From assembly GCA_900323505.1 (NCBI GenBank), contig OOIN01000003.1, positions 1,302,001 through 1,366,000 of the forward strand: a DNA stretch of 64,000 nucleotides, read 5' to 3'. Under the pieces are notes generated by a model. That model was not told where the DNA came from. It ran no database searches and saw only the letters and a program-made list of their open reading frames with translations. Positions 50,727-60,382 of this stretch are shown one piece after another. Every line of letters begins with the position of its first letter. The stretch's first letter is position 1. This DNA is from Ustilago trichophora (taxonomy: Eukaryota > Basidiomycota > Ustilaginomycetes > Ustilaginales > Ustilaginaceae). The translations under genes were made by a program, and so were the position numbers.

Positions 50727-53700
50727 CTACTTTCGCTCCCTTACAAACGCCACTAGCCAAACGAGGCTCAACGCCGTGAAGGCGACAAAGAGCACTGCCA
50801 GGGTTACGATATCGGGGAACCAGAAAGCCTGGCTGTTGAATCCAAAGCTACTGATGATGCTGGCGGCTGGCACCTCTATATCGATTCCGTACTTGTGTTC
50901 CTTCAAGCTGAGATTGCGCAGTTCGTTGACGATCAGCGCTTCGTAAGCTGCGTGGAAGAAGCTGAGATGTTGGAGCCATTTTAAGTATCCAGGGATGCGA
51001 TCTCGGTTGATGAGCAACCCGGCAAATAGCAGGGAGAAGAGCATCGTCAGCGATCCAATCAGGTTGGCTAGTCCAGTATCTTCGATGGCAATACTGATAA
51101 AGAAGACGGCTGATGAGGCCGAGAGTGAGAATAGTACCAGGGTGAGGATGAATTTCCAAAATTCTGCCACACCGGGCACCAGTCCGACGAGGAAGTATAC
51201 ACATCCTCCAAAGAGGAACGGTGGTACCACTCGAAGGGGGAGGATGTCAAAGAGGAGTTTGGAAGTGAAATAGGTCAAAGGTGAGTAGTAGCCGTTGCTC
51301 CTTTCGCGAACGAAAAGGGCTCGTTCGTTGGCGAACACCCCGAGCGAGGTCAGGCAGGAGAAGCCAAAGAGTGATAGAATAAAGAAGAAGAGGCCTAGGC
51401 GGTTTTGGAATCCGGAAATATCGTTGGTTACACCGTGGTACAGGACTCCGCAGAAGAGGGCGAGGACGATGGCGAGTCCGAAATGGGCAAACATGAGGAT
51501 TGGGTCGCGGTAGAGGTTCTTGAATGCTCGTCCGGAGAGGATCTTGAATTGGGTCCAGAGCCCGGCTTTCTTGTAGGAGCGGAGGAGGGAGCTCTCGTTG
51601 GCGAGGTCGGGGAGGTCGTTGACGACTCCGCCTTGTCGTCGGCCGAGGAATGCATCCAGTTCGGATTTGGCCTCGTTGGCAATGTCTGACTCGGAGAAAG
51701 AGTTGACCAGATGCACCAGCTTGCCGCTGCTCAACGCTGGCATCCATACATCGTGACCGTTCGACTGACCGTTGGCGAATGCATTCCGAAGGCCATCAGC
51801 CAGCCTGCTCGTCCTCTTGCGCAGGCCATCCCCTGCAGAGCCTTCTTCAGCGATCGAGTTCGGCCGTGTCCTCAGCTCCGTCGATTCGTCCCTCGAATTG
51901 GTCCCCGTGGTCGCAACACTCGTATCCGCCCGACGATGCGAGTTGCCCGTTGACGCACCTCCCTCCACATCCTCATCGACACGTTCCCCTTCAGCATAGT
52001 TGCGACGGGCAGTGAGATCAATGAGGAAGTCGGCAATGTTGAATCCAGGTGGGCAAGGGTGGCCAACCTGATCAAAATAGTCGCCGCATTTGCTGAACGG
52101 GCCAGAGTAAACAACGCGGCCCTCGGCGAGCAGCAAAAGCTTGTCGAAGAGCGCAACGATGTTGGATCGGGGCTGATGGATTGAGAAGATGACGGTGCGC
52201 TTGTAGGTCTTGGCGAGGGTGACGAGGGACTGGACGACGTTGAAGGCATTGTACGCATCCAAGCCCGAGGTGGGCTCGTCACAGAACAAGATGCTGGGGC
52301 TTGTGACCAGCTCGCAGGCGATGGAGACACGACGTTTCTCACCACCGGAAATGCCTCGGCCTTCCTTGCTTCCGCCTGCAGTGAATCCAGATCCGCCAAT
52401 ACGGCTGTCCTTTATCCCGAGGATGCCGAGTTCCTGCATTGTTTCGAGGGTGCGGAATTTCTTGGCTTCGAGCGACATATCCCTGGGCAGACGCAGCAGA
52501 GCGGAGTAGAGCACGGTTTCGTAGACAGTCAGTGTCTCCATCAGGAGATCTTCCTGATCGACAAAGCCCACCACTCGCTTGTACTCCTGATTCGACATCT
52601 TTCGACCGTTGATGAGGACAGTGCCAGAGGTAGTACCGCGCTTCTCACGACGTGCAAGGATGTCGAGGAAGGTCGTCTTACCAGCGCCACTTGCACCGAC
52701 TATCGCCATGACCTCGCCCGGTTTCACCGAGCCGGTAATACCATCCAGCAAGGCCTTGGATCCGATGCGGTAGCCAACATTCTCCCAGTGCAGCGCTGCT
52801 GGAATGTGATCCTTCATCAGATCGGCCTCTTCCTCTGGCAGCCGAACATTTCCAAGCCGAACTTCATCGTCCTTGTAGTGCCTGCCGAGCATCCACAGCA
52901 AGCTGATCGAAAGAATGACGATCAAGATGGCGGCAATTGCACTGATGATGACCCACTTGATCGACTTTTCCGGAGCGATAGGTACCTGATACCCAGGAAC
53001 TTGACTGTAATGGATACACTCTCCTGACTTGCAGGTTATAAAGATGGCCTCGTCACCAAACACGTCCGAGATCAACCCGTTCATACCAGGCTCCTCGAAG
53101 CGGCACTTGCGCACACCATCGCCATCTGTCTTGCACGACATCTTGCCTGGACCCTTGATCTCTTCGGTCAAAAAGTCCGAGATATCGATGCTTCCCGACT
53201 CTCCGCAGAGCATGCGGCCTGGGATACATTTGCAGTTGACCTTCTTGCAATCGTGACTGGTACGATTGGAGGATTTGCCGATCTCGATAGTCTCTTCGCA
53301 GTCCTCGAGACCGCAGTAGAACGACTCGCGGGCGCCGATCCAGAATTGGAAGTTGCAGCTTTCATCGGTCTTGTCGCAGCTGAAAGTGACCTGGGGCGGG
53401 CGACCGGGGAGCATGTCGACGATCTTCTGGTTGGTCACGTCGCACTCTTGGAAACTTTGCTGGATGGTAGCGCCTCCATCGTAGCATGTTCCGTTTTCGC
53501 CAAGACGCTCGCCACCGAGCATAAAGTTGGAGCAAGCAGAGTCGTTCTTGCAGACATTGCAGTTGAGGCCTTCCCAGCCGTCCGAGCACTGGCAAGATTT
53601 GTCGTCGCCAGGTTCGCCCTTGGGGAAGCGCTTGCTGCCGTCAGCAGGTGAACCGCAGAGGGGGGAGAGACAGTCTGGTCCACCAAAGCCGACAGGGCAG

Positions 53701-54026
53701 CTGCAGAGGCCATCGTACTCGTTACATTCGCCAAATTGGTAGCATTCGTAGGCTGGTAGTTGGCAGTTGAAGCAGTCGGGTTCTGGGCATGGTGGACAGT
53801 TGGGTGGTCGATCTGGCTCGCCGGCGATGGAGGAGTTGCGGAAGATGTTTCGATAGGTCTGCAGATATCGCCTGTTGAGAGTCGGTGAGAGTCCTCGCAC
53901 GTTCGAGTATGCTTGAGCTGGGGTCAAGAGAGCCAAGAAGGCAAAAAGGGCTAGAGTAAGTACAAGCAGTGGCTTGGATGCCAATCGGCGAACCAGCCTC
54001 TGCTGAGATGGTGGACGGGTTCCCAT
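50727..54026 (-). CDS. ADP1: ADP1-like ABCG transporter with Cys-rich ectodomain
   Basis: 1099 residues (yeast Adp1 is about 1050). A signal sequence (about 15-40) leads into a Cys-rich luminal or extracellular region (about 75-350) with EGF-like patterns such as CNEYDGLCSCPVGFGGPDC. A first membrane helix (about 357-380) is followed by one nucleotide-binding domain with Walker A GASGAGKTTFLD, signature ISGGEKRRVSIA and Walker B ILFCDEPTSGLD. A Ser/Arg-rich linker precedes the C-terminal ABC2 membrane domain (about 830-1095). All ATPase motifs are intact. It is a half-size ABCG transporter and would dimerise. Substrate is unknown even for yeast Adp1. Confidence 0.93.
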   Translation of the reverse strand: MGTRPPSQQRLVRRLASKPLLVLTLALFAFLALLTPAQAYSNVRGLSPTLNRRYLQTYRNIFRNSSIAGEPDRPPNCPPCPEPDCFNCQLPAYECYQFGECNEYDGLCSCPVGFGGPDCLSPLCGSPADGSKRFPKGEPGDDKSCQCSDGWEGLNCNVCKNDSACSNFMLGGERLGENGTCYDGGATIQQSFQECDVTNQKIVDMLPGRPPQVTFSCDKTDESCNFQFWIGARESFYCGLEDCEETIEIGKSSNRTSHDCKKVNCKCIPGRMLCGESGSIDISDFLTEEIKGPGKMSCKTDGDGVRKCRFEEPGMNGLISDVFGDEAIFITCKSGECIHYSQVPGYQVPIAPEKSIKWVIISAIAAILIVILSISLLWMLGRHYKDDEVRLGNVRLPEEEADLMKDHIPAALHWENVGYRIGSKALLDGITGSVKPGEVMAIVGASGAGKTTFLDILARREKRGTTSGTVLINGRKMSNQEYKRVVGFVDQEDLLMETLTVYETVLYSALLRLPRDMSLEAKKFRTLETMQELGILGIKDSRIGGSGFTAGGSKEGRGISGGEKRRVSIACELVTSPSILFCDEPTSGLDAYNAFNVVQSLVTLAKTYKRTVIFSIHQPRSNIVALFDKLLLLAEGRVVYSGPFSKCGDYFDQVGHPCPPGFNIADFLIDLTARRNYAEGERVDEDVEGGASTGNSHRRADTSVATTGTNSRDESTELRTRPNSIAEEGSAGDGLRKRTSRLADGLRNAFANGQSNGHDVWMPALSSGKLVHLVNSFSESDIANEAKSELDAFLGRRQGGVVNDLPDLANESSLLRSYKKAGLWTQFKILSGRAFKNLYRDPILMFAHFGLAIVLALFCGVLYHGVTNDISGFQNRLGLFFFILSLFGFSCLTSLGVFANERALFVRERSNGYYSPLTYFTSKLLFDILPLRVVPPFLFGGCVYFLVGLVPGVAEFWKFILTLVLFSLSASSAVFFISIAIEDTGLANLIGSLTMLFSLLFAGLLINRDRIPGYLKWLQHLSFFHAAYEALIVNELRNLSLKEHKYGIDIEVPAASIISSFGFNSQAFWFPDIVTLAVLFVAFTALSLVWLVAFVRERK

Positions 54027-54517
54027 AGCGATACACCAGGTCGTAGGTGTACGGCGGCCTGTGGATCGTATTAGATGCTTTGATGCTGGAGCATCAAGAC
54101 CGTAGTGAGCGGAGTGAATGGATGCGATGAGAGTGTTGAATGCTACGCCAAGAGGGGAGCCAGTTGACGTCTGAAACCGAAGGACAAGTCAGAGTGGACC
54201 CTTTTGGAGGCTCGGCTGTGCTGAGACCTGTGTCGCCTTGTGTGCCTTCACATCTGTATTTTCGCACAGGCCAGGAACAGACGTGCCGCGCGATCTGCCT
54301 GCATGCGTAATTTCAACTCTGTGGAGGCTTTCACTCTCAAAGATCGCTCGATTCTTGCTGCTTTTTTTGAGGCCAAATCGGCGATGATTTTTTTTTTCAA
54401 AAACTCGGCCAATTTCCCAATCCTCGAGAGTGATGCTTTCAAGAAGAACTTGCACTTCTTCCTCGTCCCACCTAGCACCCGACGCACCACGGCTCCCATC
54501 GCTGATTCATCACTACC
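54027..54517. promoter_or_regulatory. divergent promoter region (ADP1-like gene and helical-repeat orphan)
   Basis: 491 bp between two divergent ATGs with short T and A runs near 54362-54402. No gene was seen. Confidence 0.5.
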
Positions 54518-55930
54518 ATGGCCGAACACGACCTCTCCGCATTAGACGGACTTCTCGACGAGCTTGACATCGAAGAGAAGGGCTCTGAAGATCCCCGTGC
54601 TGCCAAGCTCATCGCTCTTTTCGAGAAGGCAAAGGCAACATACACGGCCAAGATCGATTCACCCTCTTGGTACATTGCCTCCTCCTCTGCTTCTAGCAAC
54701 ACAACACCATTCGGCATTTCCTCTTTTCGAATTCCATCCCCTGCAGACCTTCTGAAACATCGCAAGGCAGATAGGACAGGTTCGACATATCAAGAATGGA
54801 CCGCCAACTATCTATACACCCAAGGCCATTTCGAAAAGTGTCTCTCCTATGTCAGCTCGTTCGCCGTCTCTATGGGAATCGTGTTTCCGTTTGACGGCGA
54901 GGTACAGCTCGAAGAGTACGATAGCTCGCAACTAGCCCTTCGTAGATCAAAACAAGAGCGGGAGCTAAGCAAAAACTGGGGCATCATCAAGGACGTTATC
55001 GACGCTGGCATTCGTTCACTGCTTACTCTCCGCCGAACCACTCCCACCTTCACAAGCATAGAGACCTGGATCCCAGACAGTGCAAGCAGCTACAAATGGT
55101 CTCTGGTCAAGCTCGACACCCTAGCAAGCGGCTTTTTGTCCTTTTGCATGCGCGAAGTCCGCGTAGGCGCCGGTGACAGTCGATCCGGCTTCTCTGGAAT
55201 GGTCGTCCCCTCGCCCGAATCACCGGACACATTCGAGGTTGACATGGAAAAGGTCAAACTTCAAAACTGGACCGTGACGCATGGGTTGGCACTCACAGCC
55301 GGAGATCTGGCGCTCGAAATGGGGCTGTACAGGACAGCAATTGAGGCACATTCGCTGTTTCTCGCATGTCGTGGACAGATGTGGCGCGTTCTGCTTGCGC
55401 TAGCTAACGAGATGTCGTGCTATGCTCAATCACTTAGCTCACAAGGTAGAACATCAGAGGCAAGCTTGAAGGCTTTGGAAGTGGTAGCGAAGGCTTCGGT
55501 CGTGTCGGCATTGCAAGCTGTGCCCCGACCAAGACGGCTAGAGTTGGCCCGCTTGATCATGGTCGAACACCGGGTGATTCCCGAAGTATGGATCGACAAC
55601 GCCCTCAAACCAGGGTTCGAAGAAGAATCGGAATTCAGAGACGAAGACGACTTGCTGTTCAATGGTCTTCTCCAGCCTCTTTTGGATTCAAAGCAGCAAG
55701 GCTGGTCGGTCTTGCCAGAAGAAATCGGCATCGCACTGGTCAAAGTGGTCTTTGCCAAGAAAAGCGGACTCTTTGCCATCTTTTCCAAGTTCCCAACCTA
55801 CATGACCGAGTACAAGCAACGCTTGGAGGACGCAGGCTCCAACAAAGGCTCGCACGAATGGGGTGGAGAACTCGACGCAGCTGACGAAGACGATGGTGAA
55901 GGTGGACCTCGAAGCGTTCGCACCCTCTGA
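54518..55930 (+). CDS. helical-repeat (TPR-like) protein, unknown function
   Basis: 470 residues from the ATG at 54518. The protein is largely alpha-helical. An acidic N-terminus (LDGLLDELDIEEKGSED) is followed by helical hairpins that look TPR-like, for example EWTANYLYTQGHFEKCLSYVSSFA (about 92-115) and LALEMGLYRTAIEAHSLFLACRGQ (about 268-291). It ends in an acidic, Gly-rich tail. No signal peptide or transmembrane segment was found. I could not place it in a named family. Its stop codon lies 100 bp before the TA duplication of transposon copy 2, so its 3' UTR probably enters or abuts the element. Confidence 0.8.
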   Translation: MAEHDLSALDGLLDELDIEEKGSEDPRAAKLIALFEKAKATYTAKIDSPSWYIASSSASSNTTPFGISSFRIPSPADLLKHRKADRTGSTYQEWTANYLYTQGHFEKCLSYVSSFAVSMGIVFPFDGEVQLEEYDSSQLALRRSKQERELSKNWGIIKDVIDAGIRSLLTLRRTTPTFTSIETWIPDSASSYKWSLVKLDTLASGFLSFCMREVRVGAGDSRSGFSGMVVPSPESPDTFEVDMEKVKLQNWTVTHGLALTAGDLALEMGLYRTAIEAHSLFLACRGQMWRVLLALANEMSCYAQSLSSQGRTSEASLKALEVVAKASVVSALQAVPRPRRLELARLIMVEHRVIPEVWIDNALKPGFEEESEFRDEDDLLFNGLLQPLLDSKQQGWSVLPEEIGIALVKVVFAKKSGLFAIFSKFPTYMTEYKQRLEDAGSNKGSHEWGGELDAADEDDGEGGPRSVRTL

Positions 55931-56032
55931 TACAACTGTATAGACTGTAACATCACCTGCGCGCACACACTTATATACCCTCGTTGCAACGGATACAAAT
56001 GGAATCAAATCGATACTGTTCTATGCTACATA

Positions 56033-56074
56033 ACATAATTACAGTAGTACCGACGCGGATGTAGTACCGACGCG
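56033..56074. repeat. left terminal inverted repeat of transposon copy 2
   Basis: 42 bp, the inverse of 58237-58278 except at the third base (A versus G). It contains two direct copies of GTAGTACCGACGCG separated by GAT. Confidence 0.95.
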
Positions 56075-56207
56075 TTCGCCGAGCTTAATTTTCAGTCTGA
56101 TGGTAGTACTCGGCGTGATCGTGATCTCAGCAGTCTGTGAATCAATCCGAGTCAAACTTCAATGGTGTGTTCCTGAGATGCTATGATACATGTTGAGCTA
56201 AACAGAA

Positions 56208-58049
56208 TCAAAGTCGGACGCGTGATGAGCTTGCTACTGGCATGATATCAAAGAAACCAAAGCCACCAAGGTCATCGTCATTGATGGCGTCGAGAGACAG
56301 TTCAGGATCGATATTGTTGGTGATATTTGGCTCTGCAGGTGTAGCAGAGATGCTTGGTGATGCCGAGAGCCCTTCGTCGCCATCATGAGGTGCTTCGTCG
56401 CCATCAGGAACTGCTTTGTCGCCATCAGGAACTGCCTCGGCCTCCTCGGCCTCCTCCACCACCTCCTCCTCTCGAGTGTTCCTACCCTTGTATGCTCCCT
56501 TTCCAACTAAGTTTTGCTCTGCCTCCGCCCTCGTGATCATCTTTGTCCGTGTTAATACCCTCTGATCACCATCCTTCCTCTTCTTGCCCCTCCTCGTCGA
56601 CGTTTTGTTCCTTCGCTCCAGCTCCGATCGCAAGAGGTCAACTTCAACCCGAGAAGCTGCAAGTGCTGCTTCCGTCTGTGCGTGTGCTTGTGAAATTGAG
56701 TTACCGAGCTTTCGGGCTTCACGTGGGTCCTGTTCCTGAGCTAGTACGGCGACTGTGGTTTCGAATACAGTCCGTGAATTTGGTACAGCACGTTCCTGCA
56801 GCGGCTGTCGGTGTTGCTGTGTTCCTGACCCAGGTAGTCGGTCAAGTACCTTATTTGCACTCGGATTAAGTGTGATTCCGCTGTTGGAGAAGGCCTTCCG
56901 GGCTCGTGCCTGCGTCAGAACCTTCTCTTGTGCCTGGGCGTACATTGTTACAAACATTGGCTTGTCAACGTCGCTCACGTGGGTCGCGGCGTCCGAGATC
57001 AAACGCTTGACGGAAGCCGAGAGTGGGCCAAAGATTGACACATCCAGGGGTTGCATTACGTGGGTTGCATGAGCTGGAAGCAGGAACGGAATGATGTTCC
57101 TGTTCCAGCAAAGGTCGAGGAACGGCTCGCTGGTGTGAGACTTGTGGCCGTCGATGATGAGCAAGCGCCAAGTTGATGGCGTCGACGGCCTTGTCTCTGG
57201 CTCGAAGATGGTTTCGAGCCATTCGAGGCCAAGTGCATGTGATGTCCAGCCATTGTCGGTCTTGGCAAACCTCCAGGAACCCGGTACACCTTCCATTCGC
57301 CGCTGCTCTCCGACTGTGTGGACCCGGCCTTTGGTGATGATAAGCGGCGATAGTACCTGACCGCCGCTTCCGATGCACTCGATTATAGTTGCCGACTCAC
57401 GTGTTCCTGGCTGTGCCTTGTACCGAGCTGCCGGCTCGCCGGAAGGCACAATGATCCGCTCGCTTCCGGCCTGACCAAACATGAACCCTGTTTCATCCAT
57501 ATTGTAAATGTTTGTGGATGCTACATTATACTCACGCATGATCTCAGCCAAACGATTGAACCATTGTTGTATTACAGTCTCAGTAGCTCTGGAAAGCCGG
57601 GCATTGTCCAGGCACCGAGACCAATGGGACCAAATTGTCGGGTGCCGAAGCAGGAACGCCTGCAGCCACGTGTGCGTGACGTCTGGAGCTTGGCGACGAG
57701 CAGGATCGGAATGGATGACATTGTTTGCATGCTCACGGAGAAGCGCCGGTGTCAGGGCAAAGCCGCTGCAGGCACGACGCCGGATGAACTCAAGCAAACC
57801 CGACTCTTCGGTTGGAGTCAGGCGTTGCTGGTTGTTCTGAGCCCGGACTTTCGGCTGACGGCCTTGCCTCCGGTGGCGCAAGCTCGCTTCTGGAACATTG
57901 TTTGCTGCTGCGGCTTGTCGGATGCTGTCATGCTGTCCATTATCGAGCTCCAAAGATGCTCGCTGCAGCCGAACCTCACGTGTGTCGCGATCAGCCGCTG
58001 ATGCCGCTCGGAAGGCCACAGAGCGCTTCGAGAAAGGGCGTTGCGGCAT
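56208..58049 (-). CDS. pogo-family transposase (DDE_1, with CENP-B-like DNA-binding region)
   Basis: 613 residues from the ATG at 58047-58049. The N-terminus (about 20-65) fits a psq-type helix-turn-helix, and residues 76-145 a Tc5/CENP-B-type second DNA-binding domain (LTPTEESGLLEFIRRR to FLLRHPTIWSHW). The DDE_1 catalytic domain has Asp185 in MDETGFMFG, Asp300 in IIDGHKSH and Asp336 in MQPLDVSIFGPL. This is a DD35D arrangement typical of pogo/Fot1. The C-terminus has a basic KRGKKRKDG-like patch and an acidic tail with repeated PDGD units. No stop or frameshift interrupts it, unlike copy 1. It would cut and paste elements carrying the 42-bp TIRs. Confidence 0.95.
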   Translation of the reverse strand: MPQRPFSKRSVAFRAASAADRDTREVRLQRASLELDNGQHDSIRQAAAANNVPEASLRHRRQGRQPKVRAQNNQQRLTPTEESGLLEFIRRRACSGFALTPALLREHANNVIHSDPARRQAPDVTHTWLQAFLLRHPTIWSHWSRCLDNARLSRATETVIQQWFNRLAEIMREYNVASTNIYNMDETGFMFGQAGSERIIVPSGEPAARYKAQPGTRESATIIECIGSGGQVLSPLIITKGRVHTVGEQRRMEGVPGSWRFAKTDNGWTSHALGLEWLETIFEPETRPSTPSTWRLLIIDGHKSHTSEPFLDLCWNRNIIPFLLPAHATHVMQPLDVSIFGPLSASVKRLISDAATHVSDVDKPMFVTMYAQAQEKVLTQARARKAFSNSGITLNPSANKVLDRLPGSGTQQHRQPLQERAVPNSRTVFETTVAVLAQEQDPREARKLGNSISQAHAQTEAALAASRVEVDLLRSELERRNKTSTRRGKKRKDGDQRVLTRTKMITRAEAEQNLVGKGAYKGRNTREEEVVEEAEEAEAVPDGDKAVPDGDEAPHDGDEGLSASPSISATPAEPNITNNIDPELSLDAINDDDLGGFGFFDIMPVASSSRVRL

Positions 58050-58236
58050 GCTGGTGACCAGTAAAGCAGTATAATAAGGTTATATTATGGAATTGAGTTG
58101 TATTGATGGTGTATGCGATGATGATGAAGGGTTCCGGAAAGTCGGATGGTGGGTCTCATGCAAGGTTCGGACAAACACAGACGCGATCATACGGGGGTAC
58201 TGACATCAGATTCGGTGGGACTCGGAAATGACTCAG

Positions 58237-58278
58237 CGCGTCGGTACTACATCCGCGTCGGTACTACTGTAATTACGT
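58237..58278. repeat. right terminal inverted repeat of transposon copy 2
   Basis: 42 bp, the inverse of 56033-56074, followed by the TA duplication at 58279-58280 and, 19 bp later, by the hemerythrin gene's stop codon. Confidence 0.95.
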
Positions 58279-58299
58279 TACATCCACCTCGTGCGTCCA

Positions 58300-58830
58300 C
58301 TAACGAATCAAGTTCTTAATCTCGTTCAACTGGAAACCAGCCTCCTTGACCACCGGTGCTCTCAAACTTGCCTCCTCTGCTTCCAAATGCGGCAATAGTA
58401 CCTTCTTCAACTCATCCACCAATTTCACCATCTTGGCATGATCATAAACTTCTTCGATCTCCTCTCCCTTTTTCAACTTGCCACCTCTCAGCGCCATTGC
58501 CACCTGTTCCACATACTGCTCTAGATTGTGAATGGCAGAGTGCATCAGAGCGTGCTCGTTTGTATGCTGGCTGGAGTGTGCAAACTGGGGCAGTTTCTTG
58601 GCGAGGATAGGGAAGATGTATCGCTCTTCGATGGTATGATGCGTTTCGAGGTGGTGACAGAGGCCCGAGGAGAGGTAGAGGAGATTTGCGAGGTTGTTCA
58701 GCTTGGTTTTGGAGGGAGACGACGGAGAAAGGGTGAGAAGGAGGGTGGAAATTTGCGAGATGGTGTGTCGGAAGTTTTCGTGGAAGGGAAGCATGCCGTG
58801 GTAGAGGCAGTCCCAGGGATCGGCGCCCAT
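58300..58830 (-). CDS. hemerythrin-like (HHE) domain protein
   Basis: 176 residues from the ATG at 58828-58830. The four-helix hemerythrin fold is suggested by its His/Glu metal ligands: HGMLPFHENFRH (about 11-22), CHHLETHHTIEERYIFP (about 58-74), HTNEHALMHSAIHNLEQYV (about 87-106) and LLPHLEAEEASL near the end. Such proteins bind a di-iron centre and are linked to iron, oxygen or nitrosative stress. The frame is open upstream for 81 codons with an Arg/Ser/Thr-rich, presequence-like composition but only a TTG start, so an upstream coding exon is possible. The stop codon lies 19 bp from the TA duplication of transposon copy 2. Confidence 0.85.
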   Translation of the reverse strand: MGADPWDCLYHGMLPFHENFRHTISQISTLLLTLSPSSPSKTKLNNLANLLYLSSGLCHHLETHHTIEERYIFPILAKKLPQFAHSSQHTNEHALMHSAIHNLEQYVEQVAMALRGGKLKKGEEIEEVYDHAKMVKLVDELKKVLLPHLEAEEASLRAPVVKEAGFQLNEIKNLIR

Positions 58831-59299
58831 TTTGAAGTTGAGAGTGTGTTGGGAGCGGCGAGGTTGAGATCGGGTGTCGAGAAAATGAGTGCGCTTCCTG
58901 TTGATGATGAGGAAGGAGGATGTGTTGCGTGGGGTGGTGGTAAGACGTCGAGCAGGTGAAGCTATTTGAACGCGAGTTGATGGACTTGCACAAGGGCGGA
59001 GATAGCTCAGCCCACGCTGGCAGTGCTTGACGCTGTTCGAGGAGTGCAGTTTGGAAGAAGGCTTCCACGACAACTGAGCCGTAGCCGATAGAGGATGATG
59101 TATACGAGTAGAGAGATGTTATGGTACAGAAGCAACCCAGAGGACTAAAGAAGTTGGAGCGTTTCTACGTATCCACAAATCCGCAAGCTGTGAGTGGTGG
59201 ACCAGATCCTCGGATTTAAGCAAAATATAAGCTTTTTTTCCCTCGGCACTCGCCACCCCGCGGGGTCGCTCCCCTGCCATCCTTCCATCTTGCTTCTTT
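58831..59299. other. intergenic region upstream of the hemerythrin gene
   Basis: 469 bp between two minus-strand genes. The first 240 bp stay open in the hemerythrin frame without an ATG; the rest holds no recognisable feature. Confidence 0.4.
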
Positions 59300-60382
59300 T
59301 CACCAGAGCGACATATCATCACCGAAGTCGAAGAGAGACAAACCACCACCCGATTCAGAGTCGGAATCCCAAAGATCCCCAAAGATCTCTTGCTCCATCC
59401 GCCTTGCGGCCATTGCCAGAAACACCACCTCTTCCTCATCTTGTTCTTCGTCCTCCATTTCATCCTCGCCGTTGTCTTCCCGTGGCATCCTTGCGTAGAT
59501 CTGCCGTGCTACTGCTAGCATGCACCGCTCGTAGTTTGATTTCATACGATCGCTGAGTGGGCCTGGACACATGATCGAATCGTCGACCAGCTCCCCAAGA
59601 AACCAGGTCAGCTGTGCTATCTCGTCTCGCCTGGCCGCGGTGCTGCTGTCTGTTGATGCTATCTCGACATCGTCCGGCGTCAAACGAGCGCGCTTGTGAG
59701 GGCGTATACCGATAGTACTGGGAGTGTGCGACCTTTGATGTTGTCGAGCGTTCAAGATGAGATCCCCTGCTGCAGATGATAAATCCTGTGAGACTCTTCC
59801 CGTACATGCTTTCGACTTCGCCTCCATCTCAGGCCCACCCTGTTCACGCTGGCCTTGCGGCTCACCCCAAGCGCAAAGCGTCTGGTCGAGCAACACCTTA
59901 CACTGCTGTGTCGGCACCGCAGCAGCCTCGCCATCCTTGCGTCGACTCTCCAGGAGCTCGCCAAATTTGCGTCTCACCTCGTCCTCGGAGCGACTCTGAC
60001 AGCTTAACCAGTTGAAGTCCCGTGTGGCTTTTGTCACTGCTTGACTACGTTCGGCGGCAGTGTATTCGCGAAAACGACATATGTGAGTGTGACAGCATTT
60101 GATCAAGATTTCGATCGAGAGAGGGTCCCATCGCGACGAAAGAAGTGTTGGCGGTGCCGTTGACGAGACTGCTACTGGTGGTACTGCTGTAGAGGCTATG
60201 ACTCTTTGTGCTCCTGAAGAGGCTGCCACAATTGGCGGTGCTGATGAAGCTGCGGTTATGCGGGAGGGAATGGTTTCAGCAGGAGGTGACTCGCGAGCCT
60301 TGCCCTTACCCTTGCCGTTGCCAGAGGTCGCAGTAGGCCCCATCCTAGCAGATCGTGTTGAGACTCTTCGTGAGCTAGACAT
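59300..60382 (-). CDS. acidic, probably nuclear protein of unknown function
   Basis: 360 residues from the ATG at 60380-60382; the frame extends to a GTG at 60637, not a likely start. The N-terminus (1-80) is Ser/Ala/Arg-rich and disordered. A helical block follows at about 84-150 (RWDPLSIEILIKCCHTHICRF to EVRRKFGELLESRRKD), reminiscent of a Myb/SANT-like DNA-binding helix bundle, but I could not confirm it. RPHKRARL is a likely nuclear localisation signal. A second helical block (TWFLGELVDDSIMCPGPLSD) and an acidic tail (EDEMEDEEQDEEE) complete the chain. It appears lineage-specific. Confidence 0.65.
   Translation of the reverse strand: MSSSRRVSTRSARMGPTATSGNGKGKGKARESPPAETIPSRITAASSAPPIVAASSGAQRVIASTAVPPVAVSSTAPPTLLSSRWDPLSIEILIKCCHTHICRFREYTAAERSQAVTKATRDFNWLSCQSRSEDEVRRKFGELLESRRKDGEAAAVPTQQCKVLLDQTLCAWGEPQGQREQGGPEMEAKSKACTGRVSQDLSSAAGDLILNARQHQRSHTPSTIGIRPHKRARLTPDDVEIASTDSSTAARRDEIAQLTWFLGELVDDSIMCPGPLSDRMKSNYERCMLAVARQIYARMPREDNGEDEMEDEEQDEEEVVFLAMAARRMEQEIFGDLWDSDSESGGGLSLFDFGDDMSLW

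Larger units (their letters stand above)
56033..58278 (-). mobile_element. complete pogo/Fot1-like DNA transposon, copy 2
   Basis: A 2246-bp element bounded by 42-bp TIRs (one mismatch) and flanked on both sides by TA (56031-56032 and 58279-58280), the target duplication of the Tc1/mariner superfamily. It encodes one uninterrupted transposase on the minus strand. It lies between two convergent host genes, 100 bp after one stop codon and 21 bp from the other. Both ends and the coding frame are intact, so it could be active or a recent insertion. Confidence 0.93.

Noticed and set aside
58995..59045. GATAGCTCAG followed by GTTCGAGG resembling tRNA A and B boxes
   Set aside because: Spacing and stem pairing do not form a cloverleaf.
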